This document shows positions 8,080-18,311 of a DNA stretch of 64,000 nt, one piece after another. Where the stretch lies: the NCBI GenBank assembly GCA_902800435.1, contig CADCEQ010000003.1, positions 1-64,000 of the forward strand, given 5' to 3'. This DNA comes from an uncultured Prevotellaceae bacterium (lineage in GTDB: Bacteria; Bacteroidota; Bacteroidia; Bacteroidales; Bacteroidaceae). Both the position numbers and the translations under genes were made by a program. Every line of letters starts with the position of its first letter. The first letter of the stretch is position 1. Under the pieces are notes generated by a model, which ran no database searches, was not told where the DNA came from, and worked only from the letters and a program-made list of their open reading frames with translations.

Positions 8080-11000
8080 ATGAAACAATTGAGACTAATC
8101 TTGGCGTCATTCCTCATTCTCTTTATGGGGGGAATGTTTTCTGAAGCTGCGGCTGCCGACCATTACGAGACCTACCAAGGCGTTAAGTACCGCGTTGAGG
8201 GTGCCAGTGCCTATGTTGTCGACCTCCCCAGTGTGAACGAAGTGTCGATTCCTGATCGCTTTGTGGGCTCTGGAGGATTGTACTTTGTACATGGTTTCGA
8301 CAGGGGCATCCGCCTGCGGGAGTTTACGCACGTCACTCATCTTAAGCTGCCCTACGATTTCAACTTTAACAGAGCTGACCTTTCTATGGTCTATATCACA
8401 GACATCACGTGGACGGACAAACTGGGCTATTTGGACTCCGATACAAAGCTTTGGGTGATCAATTCCAAGGTCTATTATACGAACTATGATTCGTCTACGC
8501 TGCGTAATGCCGAGAACTATACCGCGCGGGGCATCATGGTGGTACCTCCGACGTTGCTGAACGGCGACAAGGGTGAAGGCTACTACTACAGTAGCGAATA
8601 CTTTGATAATGCGGCCAGCGTGGTGTCGCTAACGGGCGATTGGGATAATATAGTGATTCCAGCAACGAAGACGGACAAGGCGGGCGTGACCCACACGGTG
8701 ATGAACTTCGGACTGCCTGACGTGGACATCAGCAACACCACCGCTACGAGCATCACCTTTGAGGGAACCATCACCCTGTATGGCAGCCTGAAGGGGTTGA
8801 CGAACTTGAAGAAGGTGACGTTCGCCGAGATTGGCACGATTGACAACAGTTGCTCGCTCAATGGTAAGTTGACCGAGAACGAGAGCCTTGAGGAAATCTA
8901 CTTCACGGGCAATACCCTGCCCAATCTGGCTGGGGCTGCCACTGACTACGTCTGTCACCCGGAGAATGTCACGGTCTACGTTACTCAGGCAGCCTGCAGT
9001 GACCTTGCCAATCTGAAGACGCAGGACGTATGGAAGGCTTTCAAGGATGTGCGCTACATTGCAAGCTCCGCCACCTATACCCTAAACGTCGAGGCTCACA
9101 ACAGCAGGGGCGGGCTCTCGAACATCCAAGAGGTGTACGACGGACAGAGCTATAGCGGTGAGTTGGGTGCCAGTACCAGCGTGTGGCTCTATGCCCGTCA
9201 GAGTTACGGCGACTACACGCTGGCACATTGTTTCGTTGACGGTAAGGACGTTAAGTCGCAGATGACGCAGCAGACCGTTGAAGGTATCGACTATTATTAT
9301 TATCTGTTTGATGACGGCAAGAGCCACAACGTGCGCCTGGAGGGCGAGGCCCGCCACACGGTGTTCAATCAAATGACACTTCACCAGTCGGGCGAGGGCA
9401 CCACCACTATCATCGCTACCATGACGGACAACAGCACCCGCCAACTGACCTTGCCGCAGGGAATGGGCTACGATATACTTGATGCCCCCAGCGCCTTCCT
9501 TCAGCAAGTGCAGCTGCGCATCATGCCCGCCAACCCGGGGCAGCCGACTGTCTACAACGGGCCGCAGCGGTTGACCGACAGTAACGTGCACTACAATAGT
9601 ACCGATAACTATTATTACACGACGCTGACGCTAAGCCAGTTGCAGGCGGGCGACCTCACCGTAGTCCATCCCGTCACCTATACGCAGCAGGAGGGTACCG
9701 TCAAGACCACCGTCACCGTGCGCAACTACCCGTATGGCGTCACCTACGACTTTAACACTACGGGCGATACGCAGCATAACGGCACGATGGGAAATAACAC
9801 CAGCGAGGACGTCTACCACAAGTGGGCCAGCGACGGTACTTACACCATCACCGTTGCCGCCGACAGCCAGTCGGGTTTCCGTATACAGGAGAATGGTGCC
9901 GATGTGACCAACCTGGCCGTGGCCAACGCCAACGAAAACTCTTTCACCTACACCATACAGCACCCTGACCAGAACGGCACCATCATCGTTGATGACGGAT
10001 GCGACATACGCATGAGCATGACCGCCAACACCGCCGGCATCGCCAGCTTTAGCTATACCGACGCCAACGGCACGCAGACAAAGGCATTCGGCAAGGGTAC
10101 TGAGACCTATGGTCTGTCGTCGAAGAATCGCACCAACCTGGAACTCGTCGTTACCACCGATGTGGGCTTTACGCTTTATCGCAACGGCGTGGACATCAGT
10201 GACCAGTATGCGTCGAGCAAAACCAATGCCATCGATGCCACCAAGCGCGACTACCACTTCCATGCCTACGGCGACCACAACGCGCTGAACTTTGTCGACG
10301 GCGAGACGCTGAACCTCGTGCTGCTTAGCGCACAGGCCATTCCCGTGATGGCTCAGTCGAACACCAAGGACAGCCGCGGCATCAAGATTGAAACCTTCCG
10401 ATTTGACAACGACAACAACGTTGACGCCTCGACGCTCCACACATGGGGTAGTATCGCCTCAGCGCCTGTAGGAAACTATGAGTACTTGAAGGTGTACTTC
10501 TACCATACTGCCGACGAAAGCTTCAAGGAGCTCTACATCAATGGCAAGAAATATACCGGCGGCTACGAGCCGGACTACAAGGGCGAGAACGTGAGTACTG
10601 CCGATTGCTTCGCCATGCGCTTCCAGGGCGTGGGCAGCGCCACCACCAGTGGCGACTACGCGACGCTCAACCTGGAAGCTCTCTTCACGTCGGAAACCGG
10701 ACTCGACCCCACCAAGGCCAACGCCGTGGTGTCGATGAGCGACGAGAGCAAGCAGGCATTTGCCGAGATGACCTACGACATTCACCCTCAGTACGGTTCT
10801 GAGACCTCGAAGAAAGAGACCATGCGCAGGGGCTTGAAGACCTTCGTCATGGAGAAAGACCAGACAGACGCCGACTCCTACATGGAATACGTGGTCTATG
10901 TACCCGAGGGTTATGAGGCCAAGGTCTACGTCGAGGGCGAGGACTACACCAACAGGCTGACAGGCAGCACGTCGACGACGCGTGTCAATGGCATCGACTA

Positions 11001-12684
11001 CTACACTGCAACCCTGCGCTTCGACAGTCAGCTGATGTCCCAATACCGCAAGCAGAACACGTCGTGGCTCGTCACCGTGACAAAGTCAATCACCGAGGCC
11101 CGCAAGTGGAACGTCGCCCTGCTCGGCAATAAGGCCCTATTTGATGCTACTTTCTACGACGAACTGAATGCCAATAAGGATATCGATGAGCGCGAGGACT
11201 GCGGTAACCAAACGATAGCAGCTAACGCCACGCTCAACGTACCCTTCCAGACAGCAGCAGCCAGCCTCTCCATCGAGTTTACGGGAGAAGACACCGAACT
11301 GAGCGGCTACGACCTCGTGGTGAAGGCCGACGGTCAGGACATCAGCAACGAGTTTACTTTCAATGGTGAGCATGCCTACACGGTCAGCAACCTCAATCCC
11401 GAACTGCTCTCGGCCACGGACTGGATAGTAGGCTTTAAGGAAAAGGGTAGTACGGTAGTCACCCATACGGCAACGATGACGGGCGACATCGGCGCCAACC
11501 AGGTTGCCTTGGAATGGGAGGAGAACACAAGTTGCACTCTCTCGTCGGAAACACCTAACGCCACCATCACGACTACGGCACAGCCCACAGCCTGCTGCGC
11601 TACGGTCACCCTGCAGAACGGCTACACCTTCAAAGCCTTCTTCAACGGATGGGAAGTGACCGGCTTCACGAAGAGCGCCGATGGCACCTACACAGTATCG
11701 AAAGCAGCCCCCGCCCAGAACGACGGCAGTTGGGTCTTCGAGTTCACGAAGAAGCCCGCAGAAATTATCGAATTTGCCGATGCCAACGTGAAGGCCATCT
11801 GCGTCACCTACTGGGATACCGACCACGACGGTGAACTCTCGAAGGAGGAGGCCGCTGCGGTGACGACGCTAAAGGTGGATGGCAAGGAGCACTCTGCGTT
11901 TACTCTAAATTATCAGATTACTACGTTTGACGAACTGCAGTATTTCACAGGATTGACAGAGATAATTAGCTATGCCTTCACCAATTGCAATAAATTGACT
12001 TCCATTGTGCTGCCGAACACGATAACGAAAATTGGCAATAATGCATTTGGACTGTGTCAGTCGTTAACGCGGGTTGACCTGCCCGAAAGCCTTGAGAATT
12101 TAGGTGAGTTCGCTTTCGAAAGAAGCAAGATGGAAACCCTGTATGTTCCCAAGAACGTTAGCACCATTGGCAACTTTATCTTCTATGGTTGTGACAATCT
12201 GACCAGCGTCACGGTGGCAACAGGCAACGCCACCTTCGACTCCAGAAACGGCTGTAACGCCATCATTAAGACCAGCGACAACGCGCTTGTGGCTGGATGT
12301 AAAAACACCGTGATACCTGAAGATGTCGTGTCAATAGGGACAGGAGCTTTTGCCGCTAATAGCAACTTGGAGAGAGTTATCATCCCTGCCACGGTGACCA
12401 CCTTTAATAATGCTGTTTTCAGAAACTGCTCCAAGTTGGGAAGCGTGGTCTGCAAGAGTACGACACCTGCCACTTTAGGTAATAATGTCTTCACAGACGT
12501 TACGAGCAATACGAACCAACCCAAACTCTACATCCCGATGGGAACCAAGCAGGCTTACATCGATGCCGGTTGGACGGAAACAATCTTCACGGGCGGCATC
12601 ATTGAGGAGTCGGAGTACGACCTGAACAAGGACGGCAGCGTGGATGTGATGGACGTGCAGAGAGTGCTTAATGAGGTTCACTAA
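8080..12684 (+). CDS. Large secreted LRR (BspA-like) protein with C-terminal dockerin-like loop
   Basis: This 1534-aa protein has a signal peptide (hydrophobic residues 4-24, cut near SEAAAA). A short LRR_5-like stretch lies near 210-300. The long middle is beta-rich, Thr/Asn/Tyr-rich and looks like repeated Ig-like modules. An EF-hand loop (DTDHDGELSKEE, residues 1246-1257) precedes a clear BspA-type LRR_5 block (about 1275-1497, repeats of the form LxxIxLPxxxTxIGxxAFxxC). The last 21 residues are a single calcium loop with helix, DLNKDGSVDVMDVQRVL, as in dockerin or T9SS-associated ends. It should be exported and displayed, probably for adhesion. No catalytic motif is seen. The cohesin-like gene follows after 29 bp. 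Confidence 0.75.
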   Translation: MKQLRLILASFLILFMGGMFSEAAAADHYETYQGVKYRVEGASAYVVDLPSVNEVSIPDRFVGSGGLYFVHGFDRGIRLREFTHVTHLKLPYDFNFNRADLSMVYITDITWTDKLGYLDSDTKLWVINSKVYYTNYDSSTLRNAENYTARGIMVVPPTLLNGDKGEGYYYSSEYFDNAASVVSLTGDWDNIVIPATKTDKAGVTHTVMNFGLPDVDISNTTATSITFEGTITLYGSLKGLTNLKKVTFAEIGTIDNSCSLNGKLTENESLEEIYFTGNTLPNLAGAATDYVCHPENVTVYVTQAACSDLANLKTQDVWKAFKDVRYIASSATYTLNVEAHNSRGGLSNIQEVYDGQSYSGELGASTSVWLYARQSYGDYTLAHCFVDGKDVKSQMTQQTVEGIDYYYYLFDDGKSHNVRLEGEARHTVFNQMTLHQSGEGTTTIIATMTDNSTRQLTLPQGMGYDILDAPSAFLQQVQLRIMPANPGQPTVYNGPQRLTDSNVHYNSTDNYYYTTLTLSQLQAGDLTVVHPVTYTQQEGTVKTTVTVRNYPYGVTYDFNTTGDTQHNGTMGNNTSEDVYHKWASDGTYTITVAADSQSGFRIQENGADVTNLAVANANENSFTYTIQHPDQNGTIIVDDGCDIRMSMTANTAGIASFSYTDANGTQTKAFGKGTETYGLSSKNRTNLELVVTTDVGFTLYRNGVDISDQYASSKTNAIDATKRDYHFHAYGDHNALNFVDGETLNLVLLSAQAIPVMAQSNTKDSRGIKIETFRFDNDNNVDASTLHTWGSIASAPVGNYEYLKVYFYHTADESFKELYINGKKYTGGYEPDYKGENVSTADCFAMRFQGVGSATTSGDYATLNLEALFTSETGLDPTKANAVVSMSDESKQAFAEMTYDIHPQYGSETSKKETMRRGLKTFVMEKDQTDADSYMEYVVYVPEGYEAKVYVEGEDYTNRLTGSTSTTRVNGIDYYTATLRFDSQLMSQYRKQNTSWLVTVTKSITEARKWNVALLGNKALFDATFYDELNANKDIDEREDCGNQTIAANATLNVPFQTAAASLSIEFTGEDTELSGYDLVVKADGQDISNEFTFNGEHAYTVSNLNPELLSATDWIVGFKEKGSTVVTHTATMTGDIGANQVALEWEENTSCTLSSETPNATITTTAQPTACCATVTLQNGYTFKAFFNGWEVTGFTKSADGTYTVSKAAPAQNDGSWVFEFTKKPAEIIEFADANVKAICVTYWDTDHDGELSKEEAAAVTTLKVDGKEHSAFTLNYQITTFDELQYFTGLTEIISYAFTNCNKLTSIVLPNTITKIGNNAFGLCQSLTRVDLPESLENLGEFAFERSKMETLYVPKNVSTIGNFIFYGCDNLTSVTVATGNATFDSRNGCNAIIKTSDNALVAGCKNTVIPEDVVSIGTGAFAANSNLERVIIPATVTTFNNAVFRNCSKLGSVVCKSTTPATLGNNVFTDVTSNTNQPKLYIPMGTKQAYIDAGWTETIFTGGIIEESEYDLNKDGSVDVMDVQRVLNEVH

Positions 12685-12713
12685 TATAATTAGGTATAAA
12701 AAAGACAAACAAT

Positions 12714-13829
12714 ATGAACAAATTAATTCTAACTATCGTCTGCCTGCTCTCATTTCTGGGACAGGCGAGGGCACAAGAGACACCAATAAATCAGCTCTAC
12801 ATAGAGCCGTTTGTGGTCAAGGCGAACGGCACGGTAGATGTAGATGTCATGCTCAACAATCCAGATTTTGAAGGCCATAGCTTCCAGTTCAGGCTCTATG
12901 TGCCTGACGGGCTTAGGATTGCTGAGAGATTAGTTGGAGGGAAAATGCGTTACGTGTACTCACCCAGTTCAAGGATAAAGGAAACAGATCCCGATTATGG
13001 ACTTTTATGGCAATTTGGTATTACTATTGAAACTGGTACAGATAAGAATGGCTTCTACTATCTATTCAAATGTATAGATCCAATTGGAGATTTACCAGGA
13101 ATACAAGGAACAAGTGGCTCCTTAATGACCATAACCCTTAAAGCATCAGACCAAATATCGACAGGAGTGCTAAATATCGCTATCAGGAATCAGGTTATCT
13201 CAGATGCCACTGGTGACGATGGTCGTCGCCCCGACGACTATGAGGTCGACGCCACTGGCCAGATCGATGTCACTGTTTCCGATGCCGGCTACGCCACCTT
13301 CAGTTGGCCCCGCACGCTCGATTTCTCTCAGACGGGGTTGAAGGTGTATCGTGCAGCTGTGCTAGAGCTTGACAATGACAACGGACAGATGACAACTGCA
13401 CTGATAGAAGATGGCATCGTGGCGGCTAACGAAGGCGTGCTACTGAAGGGTAGTACAGGACAGTATAACCCAACGACCACTGACGCTACACCTACATCAG
13501 CCGACAACTTCTTTAAAGGCACAGCTGGCGGTGAGGTCATTCCAACAGCCGAACAGTACTACTATGTCTTCGCCCGGAAGCAGAATGGCAATACAGGTTT
13601 CTACAAAGTGCAGACTGGCGTGACAATCCCGCAGTATAAAGCATATCTCGATCTCAATAGAGATCTTTCGCGTATCACCTTTGACTTGGCCGAGGAGGCA
13701 ACAGGAACCCGCGACCTGCAAAACGGCTCTACGGACGAACTCTATGACCTGAGAGGTGTGAAGCAGAACTCGCAGAAGCAGCGCAAGGGTGTCTACATCC
13801 AGAACGGCAAGAAAGTCGTGATTAAGTAA
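12714..13829 (+). CDS. Secreted cohesin-like protein
   Basis: This 371-aa protein has a signal peptide (residues 1-20, cut before QETP). Residues about 26-175 read like a cohesin-fold jelly roll: LYIEPFVVKANGTVDVDVML, then FQFRLYVPDGLRI, and later SGSLMTITLKASD. A second beta domain follows, then a C-terminal YDLRGVKQ...KGVYIQNGKKVVIK tail, which resembles T9SS-type C-terminal ends in this group. The direct neighbour ends in a dockerin-like loop, so the pair might bind each other; this is inference. The cohesin call rests on pattern similarity only. Confidence 0.55.
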   Translation: MNKLILTIVCLLSFLGQARAQETPINQLYIEPFVVKANGTVDVDVMLNNPDFEGHSFQFRLYVPDGLRIAERLVGGKMRYVYSPSSRIKETDPDYGLLWQFGITIETGTDKNGFYYLFKCIDPIGDLPGIQGTSGSLMTITLKASDQISTGVLNIAIRNQVISDATGDDGRRPDDYEVDATGQIDVTVSDAGYATFSWPRTLDFSQTGLKVYRAAVLELDNDNGQMTTALIEDGIVAANEGVLLKGSTGQYNPTTTDATPTSADNFFKGTAGGEVIPTAEQYYYVFARKQNGNTGFYKVQTGVTIPQYKAYLDLNRDLSRITFDLAEEATGTRDLQNGSTDELYDLRGVKQNSQKQRKGVYIQNGKKVVIK

Positions 13830-13859
13830 AGGAAGTAAAACTGAAAACAAAAAACAACA

Positions 13860-14039
13860 ATGATGAAAAAGATATATAAAACCCCATTGGTAGTGATTCG
13901 TCCCTTACGTCCTGTAACTATGTTGTGCGGTAGTAGTGGCGAAACCTTTACGTTTAAAAAGTCTGCCACTGATGATAATACAGAGGACATCGTTACCAGT
14001 GATGACGTCATTCTGTCGCGGCGTAGTTCTGAATGGTAA
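13860..14039 (+). CDS. 59-aa peptide of the MKKxYxxPxxxV type
   Basis: The frame begins with two ATG codons (13860 and 13863) and reads MMKKIYKTPLVVIRPLRP, then MLCGSSGE and an Asp/Ser/Thr-rich acidic tail ending SRRSSEW. From memory, Bacteroidales genomes have many such short peptides with an N-terminal YxxPxxxV and a central LLCxSG, often after surface-protein genes; no function is known to me. The gap of 30 bp to the cohesin-like gene suggests the same transcript. It may be an exported or processed peptide. Confidence 0.55.
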   Translation: MMKKIYKTPLVVIRPLRPVTMLCGSSGETFTFKKSATDDNTEDIVTSDDVILSRRSSEW

Positions 14040-14098
14040 ATGTCGCTTGGCGTAATAGCAGGCAGACAGCCTACTCAAAAAGGAAAATAGCAGAATAG

Positions 14099-15412
14099 AT
14101 GGGAAATTTAGTAGCAATTGTGGGACGCCCGAACGTAGGCAAGTCCACCTTATTCAATCGCCTGACAAACTCTCGTCAGGCCATTGTCAGCGACGAGGCT
14201 GGCACGACGCGCGACCGCCAGTATGGCAAGTGTGAGTGGTGCGGACGTGAGTTCTCAGTCGTCGACACCGGCGGTTGGGTGGTCAACTCAGACGATATCT
14301 TCGAGGAGGAGATTCGCAAGCAGGTCATCATCGCCACCGAGGAGGCCGACCTCGTCCTCTTCCTCTGCGACATCAAGAACGGCGTCACTGACTGGGACAT
14401 GGACGTGGCACAGATTCTGCGCCGAGCAAAGCTTCCTGTTCTCCTCGTGGCGAATAAGGCTGATGACGGTAAGGACCTCTATGGACAGTACGATTTCTAT
14501 AAGCTCGGATTAGGCGACCCTTATTGTATCAGTGCTGCCACGGGCAGCGGCACCGGCGACCTGCTCGACAAGGTACTGGAAATACTCCCTGAGAAGAGCG
14601 GCGACGACCTTGAGGAGGGCATTCCCCGTTTCGCTGTGGTCGGTCGCCCCAATGCCGGCAAGTCGAGCCTGATCAATGCCTTCATCGGCGAGGAGCGGCA
14701 TATCGTTACCGACATCGCCGGTACCACCCGCGACAGCATATATACCCGCTACGACAAGTTCGGCTTCGACTTCTATCTCGTCGACACTGCCGGTATCCGT
14801 CGCAAGAACAAGGTCAGCGAGGACCTGGAGTTCTATAGCGTGATGCGCAGCATCCGTGCCATCGAGAACAGCGATGTCTGCATCCTGATGATCGACGCCA
14901 CCCGCGGCATCGAGGCTCAGGACATGAATATCTTCCAGCTGATTCAGAAGAACAATAAGTCGCTGGTTGTTGTCGTCAACAAGTGGGACCTCGTCGAGGA
15001 TAAGTCGCAGGTAGTTATCAAGACCTTCGAGAACGCCATCCGCGAGCGAATGGCTCCTTTCGTAGACTTCCCCATCATCTTCGCCTCAGCACTCACCAAA
15101 CAGCGCATCTTCAAGGTCCTTGAGACTGCCAAGGAGGTCTATCTCAACCGAAAGGCGCGCATCGGCACCACCAAGCTCAACGAAGTGATGCTGCCCCTCA
15201 TTGAGGCCACGCCGCCGCCTTCGGTCAAGGGCAAGTACATCAAGATCAAGTACGTCTCGCAGGTGCCCGACACGCAGATTCCCACCTTCGTCTTCTATGC
15301 CAATCTGCCGCAGTACGTCAAGGAGCCTTACAAGCGCTTTCTGGAGAATAAGATTCGAGAGAATTGGACACTTACCGGCTCTCCCATCAACGTCTTTATC
15401 CGTCAGAAGTGA
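14099..15412 (+). CDS. der: GTPase Der (EngA)
   Basis: This 437-aa protein has two tandem GTPase domains: G1 [10 protein letters not shown]3 DTGG and NKAD in the first; [13 protein letters not shown] and NKWD in the second. A C-terminal KH-like domain follows, ending NVFIRQK. Der acts in 50S subunit assembly. Length is normal. No TAnnTTTG box is visible in 14040-14098. Its TGA overlaps the next ATG. Confidence 0.96.
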   Translation: MGNLVAIVGRPNVGKSTLFNRLTNSRQAIVSDEAGTTRDRQYGKCEWCGREFSVVDTGGWVVNSDDIFEEEIRKQVIIATEEADLVLFLCDIKNGVTDWDMDVAQILRRAKLPVLLVANKADDGKDLYGQYDFYKLGLGDPYCISAATGSGTGDLLDKVLEILPEKSGDDLEEGIPRFAVVGRPNAGKSSLINAFIGEERHIVTDIAGTTRDSIYTRYDKFGFDFYLVDTAGIRRKNKVSEDLEFYSVMRSIRAIENSDVCILMIDATRGIEAQDMNIFQLIQKNNKSLVVVVNKWDLVEDKSQVVIKTFENAIRERMAPFVDFPIIFASALTKQRIFKVLETAKEVYLNRKARIGTTKLNEVMLPLIEATPPPSVKGKYIKIKYVSQVPDTQIPTFVFYANLPQYVKEPYKRFLENKIRENWTLTGSPINVFIRQK

Positions 15413-15804
15413 TGCGGCGTATTTTGGGGCTAATGGGTTGTTTGGGATTGCTGGGCATTATCAATTGCTCTTCGCCAACACCGGAAGAACTGGCCGCTCT
15501 GGCCGCCGAAGGCTACTACCGTCACCTGATGGCGGGAGAGTACGAGCAGTTTCTTGAGGGTAGGGCAGGGGCTGATAGTATTCCCGATGACTACCGTGAA
15601 CAGCTGCTTGCGGGCTATCGTCAGTTTATGGCTCAGCAGGAGCGTGCCCATCGGGGAATCCGCGATGTCCGAGTCTCATCGGCCAAAAGTGACTCCCTTA
15701 CTGGTTATACAAACGTGATGCTTATCCTCTGCTTTGGCGATAGCATAGACGAAGAAATCGTTGTTCCCATGGTTGAGTACAACGGTTCCTGGCGCATGAA
15801 GTAG
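15412..15804 (+). CDS. Small putative lipoprotein (NTF2-like)
   Basis: This 130-aa protein starts [21 protein letters not shown], a lipoprotein-type signal with an unusual Asn before the Cys. The rest is helical then strand-rich (EGYYRHLMAGEYEQFLEG...), like small NTF2-like or DUF4878-type lipoproteins. The ATG overlaps the der stop (TGATG), so translation is probably coupled; the upstream TTG-started frame lies in der. Function unknown. Confidence 0.7.
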   Translation: MRRILGLMGCLGLLGIINCSSPTPEELAALAAEGYYRHLMAGEYEQFLEGRAGADSIPDDYREQLLAGYRQFMAQQERAHRGIRDVRVSSAKSDSLTGYTNVMLILCFGDSIDEEIVVPMVEYNGSWRMK

Positions 15805-15815
15805 GTTGTTGGATA

Positions 15816-16613
15816 TCAGTCTTCTTCCAAAGCTTCGCGGCGGCGCTTCTCGTCGTCGAGAAGTTGGAAGTCTTTCTTCTGGAGTACGAAGTTCGAACCG
15901 AGGTATTTTTCCCTTACGATGGGGTTCGCTGCCAGTTCCTCGGGCTTGCCCTTGAACAAGATGCGGCCTTCGAAAAGCAGGTAGGCACGGTCGGTGATGC
16001 TCAGCGTCTCATGAACGTTATGGTCTGTGATGAGAATGCCAATGTTGCGGTATTTAAGGCGCCAGACGATGTGTTGTATGTCTTCCACGGCAATGGGGTC
16101 GACGCCGGCAAAAGGCTCGTCGAGCATGATGAACTTCGGCTCGATGGCCAGACACCGTGCTATCTCGGTGCGTCGGCGCTCACCACCGCTGAGCTGGTCA
16201 CCCTTGTTCTTGCGAACCTTGCCGAGGCGGAACTCCTTAATAAGCTCCTCGAGCTTGTTTAACTGGTATTCACGGGGCTTTCCAGTCATCTCGAGAACAC
16301 TTAGAATATTGTCTTCGACCGACATCTTACGGAAGACCGACGCTTCCTGAGCCAGATAGCCGATACCGGCGCGTGCTCGTTTGTAGACGGGATAGTCGGT
16401 GACCTCCTCGTCGTTAAGGTAGATGTGTCCGCCATTGGGAACAATGAGACCAGTCGTCATGTAGAACGAGGTGGTCTTGCCGGCTCCATTAGGGCCTAAC
16501 AGTCCAACGATCTCGCCCTGCCGAACGTCGAAGTTCACGTCGTTCACAACCGTGCGCTTTCCGTAGCGTTTCACCAGTCCTTCAGCCCGAAGTACAATGC
16601 TTTCCTGTTCCAT
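15816..16613 (-). CDS. lptB: LPS export ABC transporter ATP-binding protein LptB
   Basis: This 265-aa ATPase has Walker [11 protein letters not shown]-loop region [15 protein letters not shown], signature LSGGERRR, Walker [13 protein letters not shown] and the H-loop in ITDHNVHE. The AQEASVFRK stretch is characteristic of LptB. It powers LptFG extraction of lipopolysaccharide from the inner membrane. An acidic C-terminal tail ([10 protein letters not shown]) extends beyond the usual length by about 20 residues. It is transcribed from its own promoter, divergent from mlaE. Confidence 0.93.
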   Translation of the reverse strand: MEQESIVLRAEGLVKRYGKRTVVNDVNFDVRQGEIVGLLGPNGAGKTTSFYMTTGLIVPNGGHIYLNDEEVTDYPVYKRARAGIGYLAQEASVFRKMSVEDNILSVLEMTGKPREYQLNKLEELIKEFRLGKVRKNKGDQLSGGERRRTEIARCLAIEPKFIMLDEPFAGVDPIAVEDIQHIVWRLKYRNIGILITDHNVHETLSITDRAYLLFEGRILFKGKPEELAANPIVREKYLGSNFVLQKKDFQLLDDEKRRREALEED

Positions 16614-16631
16614 AATAATCTAATTTGCGTG

Positions 16632-16690
16632 CAAAGGTACGAAATAATTGAGAATTGGCAACTGAGAATTGAGAATTTTTCGTAACTTTG
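16632..16690. promoter_or_regulatory. Divergent promoters lptB (-) and mlaE (+)
   Basis: Minus-strand TACCTTTG at 16632-16639 serves lptB; plus-strand TAACTTTG at 16683-16690 serves mlaE. Between them are four 7-bp units (16647-16674) of the ATTGAGA type. Confidence 0.75.
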
Positions 16691-16709
16691 CACCCAAAAT
16701 TAAGTGAAA

Positions 16710-17459
16710 ATGACGCTTCTGCAGAAATGGCTGACCACCTTTGGTCGATACGTGATACTTATGAACCGCACCTTCTCTGTGCCGGAGCGTATGCGGATGT
16801 TCTGGAAACAGTACGTGAAGGAGATGGCACAGCTCGGCGTCAATTCCATTGGTATCGTGTTGCTCATCTCGTTTTTCATAGGCGCCGTTATCTGTATCCA
16901 GATGAAGGTGAACATTGAGTCGCCGTGGATGCCTCGCTGGGTAGCCGGTTACACTACGCGCGAGATTATGCTCTTGGAATTCTCGAGTTCTATTATGTGT
17001 CTGATATTGGCTGGCAAGGTGGGCTCGAATATCGCTTCGGAGTTGGGAACCATGCGTGTGACACAGCAGATAGATGCGCTCGACATCATGGGTGTCAACT
17101 CTGCCTGTTATCTGATTCTTCCTAAAATCCTGGGCATGATTACACTGATGCCGTTCCTCGTCATCTTTTCTTCTGGCATGGGCATTGTGGGTGCTTACTT
17201 TACGGCTTACGGCATGCACATCATGCCTCCTGACGACTTGACACTTGGACTGCAGCATACGTTTATTCCCTGGTTCATGTGGATGTCTATCATCAAGAGT
17301 CTGTTCTTTGCCTTTATCATTACGTCCGTCCCAGCTTTTTTCGGTTACACTGTTGAGGGCGGCTCGGTCAATGTTGGTAAGGCTTCTACGGATGCCGTCG
17401 TTTCGTCGAGCGTGCTGATACTGTTTTCCGATGTTTTCTTAACCCAGTTGCTGTCTTAA
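16710..17459 (+). CDS. mlaE: MlaE-family ABC transporter permease
   Basis: This 249-aa integral membrane protein has about five to six hydrophobic segments, including GIVLLISFFIGAVICIQM, and the family motif EFSSSIMCLILAGKVGSNIASELGTMRVTQQIDAL, which marks MlaE/YrbE/TGD1. It is the permease of a phospholipid transport system that keeps outer-membrane lipid asymmetry. ATG 16710 is chosen over GTG 16704 since the latter is closer to the promoter and a weaker codon. The ATPase gene follows after 13 bp; no mlaD is in the window. Confidence 0.9.
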   Translation: MTLLQKWLTTFGRYVILMNRTFSVPERMRMFWKQYVKEMAQLGVNSIGIVLLISFFIGAVICIQMKVNIESPWMPRWVAGYTTREIMLLEFSSSIMCLILAGKVGSNIASELGTMRVTQQIDALDIMGVNSACYLILPKILGMITLMPFLVIFSSGMGIVGAYFTAYGMHIMPPDDLTLGLQHTFIPWFMWMSIIKSLFFAFIITSVPAFFGYTVEGGSVNVGKASTDAVVSSSVLILFSDVFLTQLLS

Positions 17460-17472
17460 ATCCCCGAAAAGA

Positions 17473-18246
17473 ATGATAGAAGTAAAAGACTTGTATAAGA
17501 GCTTTGATGGGAAAGAGGTGCTGAAAAACATCTCGACAGTCTTCGAGGACGGAAAGACGAACTTGATTATCGGACAGAGTGGGTCGGGTAAGACAGTGCT
17601 GATGAAGAATCTTGTGGGGCTTCTTGACCCCACGTCAGGGCAGGTTCTATATGATGGCCGTGACTTTGTCCAGATGTCAAAGAAAGAAAAGGTGCACATG
17701 CGCCGTGAGATGGGAATGATATTTCAGTCAGCAGCCCTGTTCGACTCACTTACAGTGCTTGAAAATATTATGTTCCCGCTTGACATGTTCTCGACAATGA
17801 ACCTGCGCGAGCGTGAAAAACGAGCCATGGACTGTCTGGACCGCGTAAATTTGGTGGGAGCAGAGCAGAAATTCCCTGGCGAGATTAGTGGCGGTATGCA
17901 GAAACGCGTAGCTATTGCCCGAGCCATTGTGATGAATCCCAAGTATCTTTTTTGTGACGAGCCTAACTCGGGTCTGGATCCAAAGACAAGCCTTGTCATC
18001 GACGAGTTGCTGCATGGGATTACCCGTGAGTATAATATGACAACTATCATCAATACTCATGACATGAACTCAGTCATGGGTATTGGCGAGAACATTATCT
18101 TTATTTATGAAGGCTGTAAAGAGTGGCAGGGACAGAGTGGGGAAATCATGGAATCGAAGAACCAGCGGCTTACAGACTTTATCTTCGCCAGCAACCTGCA
18201 AAAGAAGATGCGTGAGGCCGTGCTGGCCAATGGGATAAAGATATGA
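17473..18246 (+). CDS. mlaF: MlaF-family ABC transporter ATP-binding protein
   Basis: This 257-aa ATPase has Walker A GQSGSGKTV, the Q-loop GMIFQSAALFDSLTV, signature ISGGMQKRVAIARA and Walker B YLFCDEPNSGLDP. The QSAALFDS and GGMQKR wording is typical of MlaF. It pairs with the MlaE permease encoded 13 bp upstream. The next promoter (for tig) starts after its end. Confidence 0.92.
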   Translation: MIEVKDLYKSFDGKEVLKNISTVFEDGKTNLIIGQSGSGKTVLMKNLVGLLDPTSGQVLYDGRDFVQMSKKEKVHMRREMGMIFQSAALFDSLTVLENIMFPLDMFSTMNLREREKRAMDCLDRVNLVGAEQKFPGEISGGMQKRVAIARAIVMNPKYLFCDEPNSGLDPKTSLVIDELLHGITREYNMTTIINTHDMNSVMGIGENIIFIYEGCKEWQGQSGEIMESKNQRLTDFIFASNLQKKMREAVLANGIKI

Positions 18247-18279
18247 ACAGCCTCAAAATCACAAATAAATAATAAATTA

Positions 18280-18311
18280 TTTGGTCGTTCGCGCAATTTT
18301 GAGTAATTTTG
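18280..18311 (+). promoter_or_regulatory. Promoter of tig (TTTG-N20-TAATTTTG)
   Basis: TTTG at 18280-18283, a 20-bp spacer and TAATTTTG at 18304-18311. The leader holds an AT-rich run followed by TAAGGTATAA (18341-18350), a motif also seen before the pseudouridine synthase gene. Confidence 0.75.
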
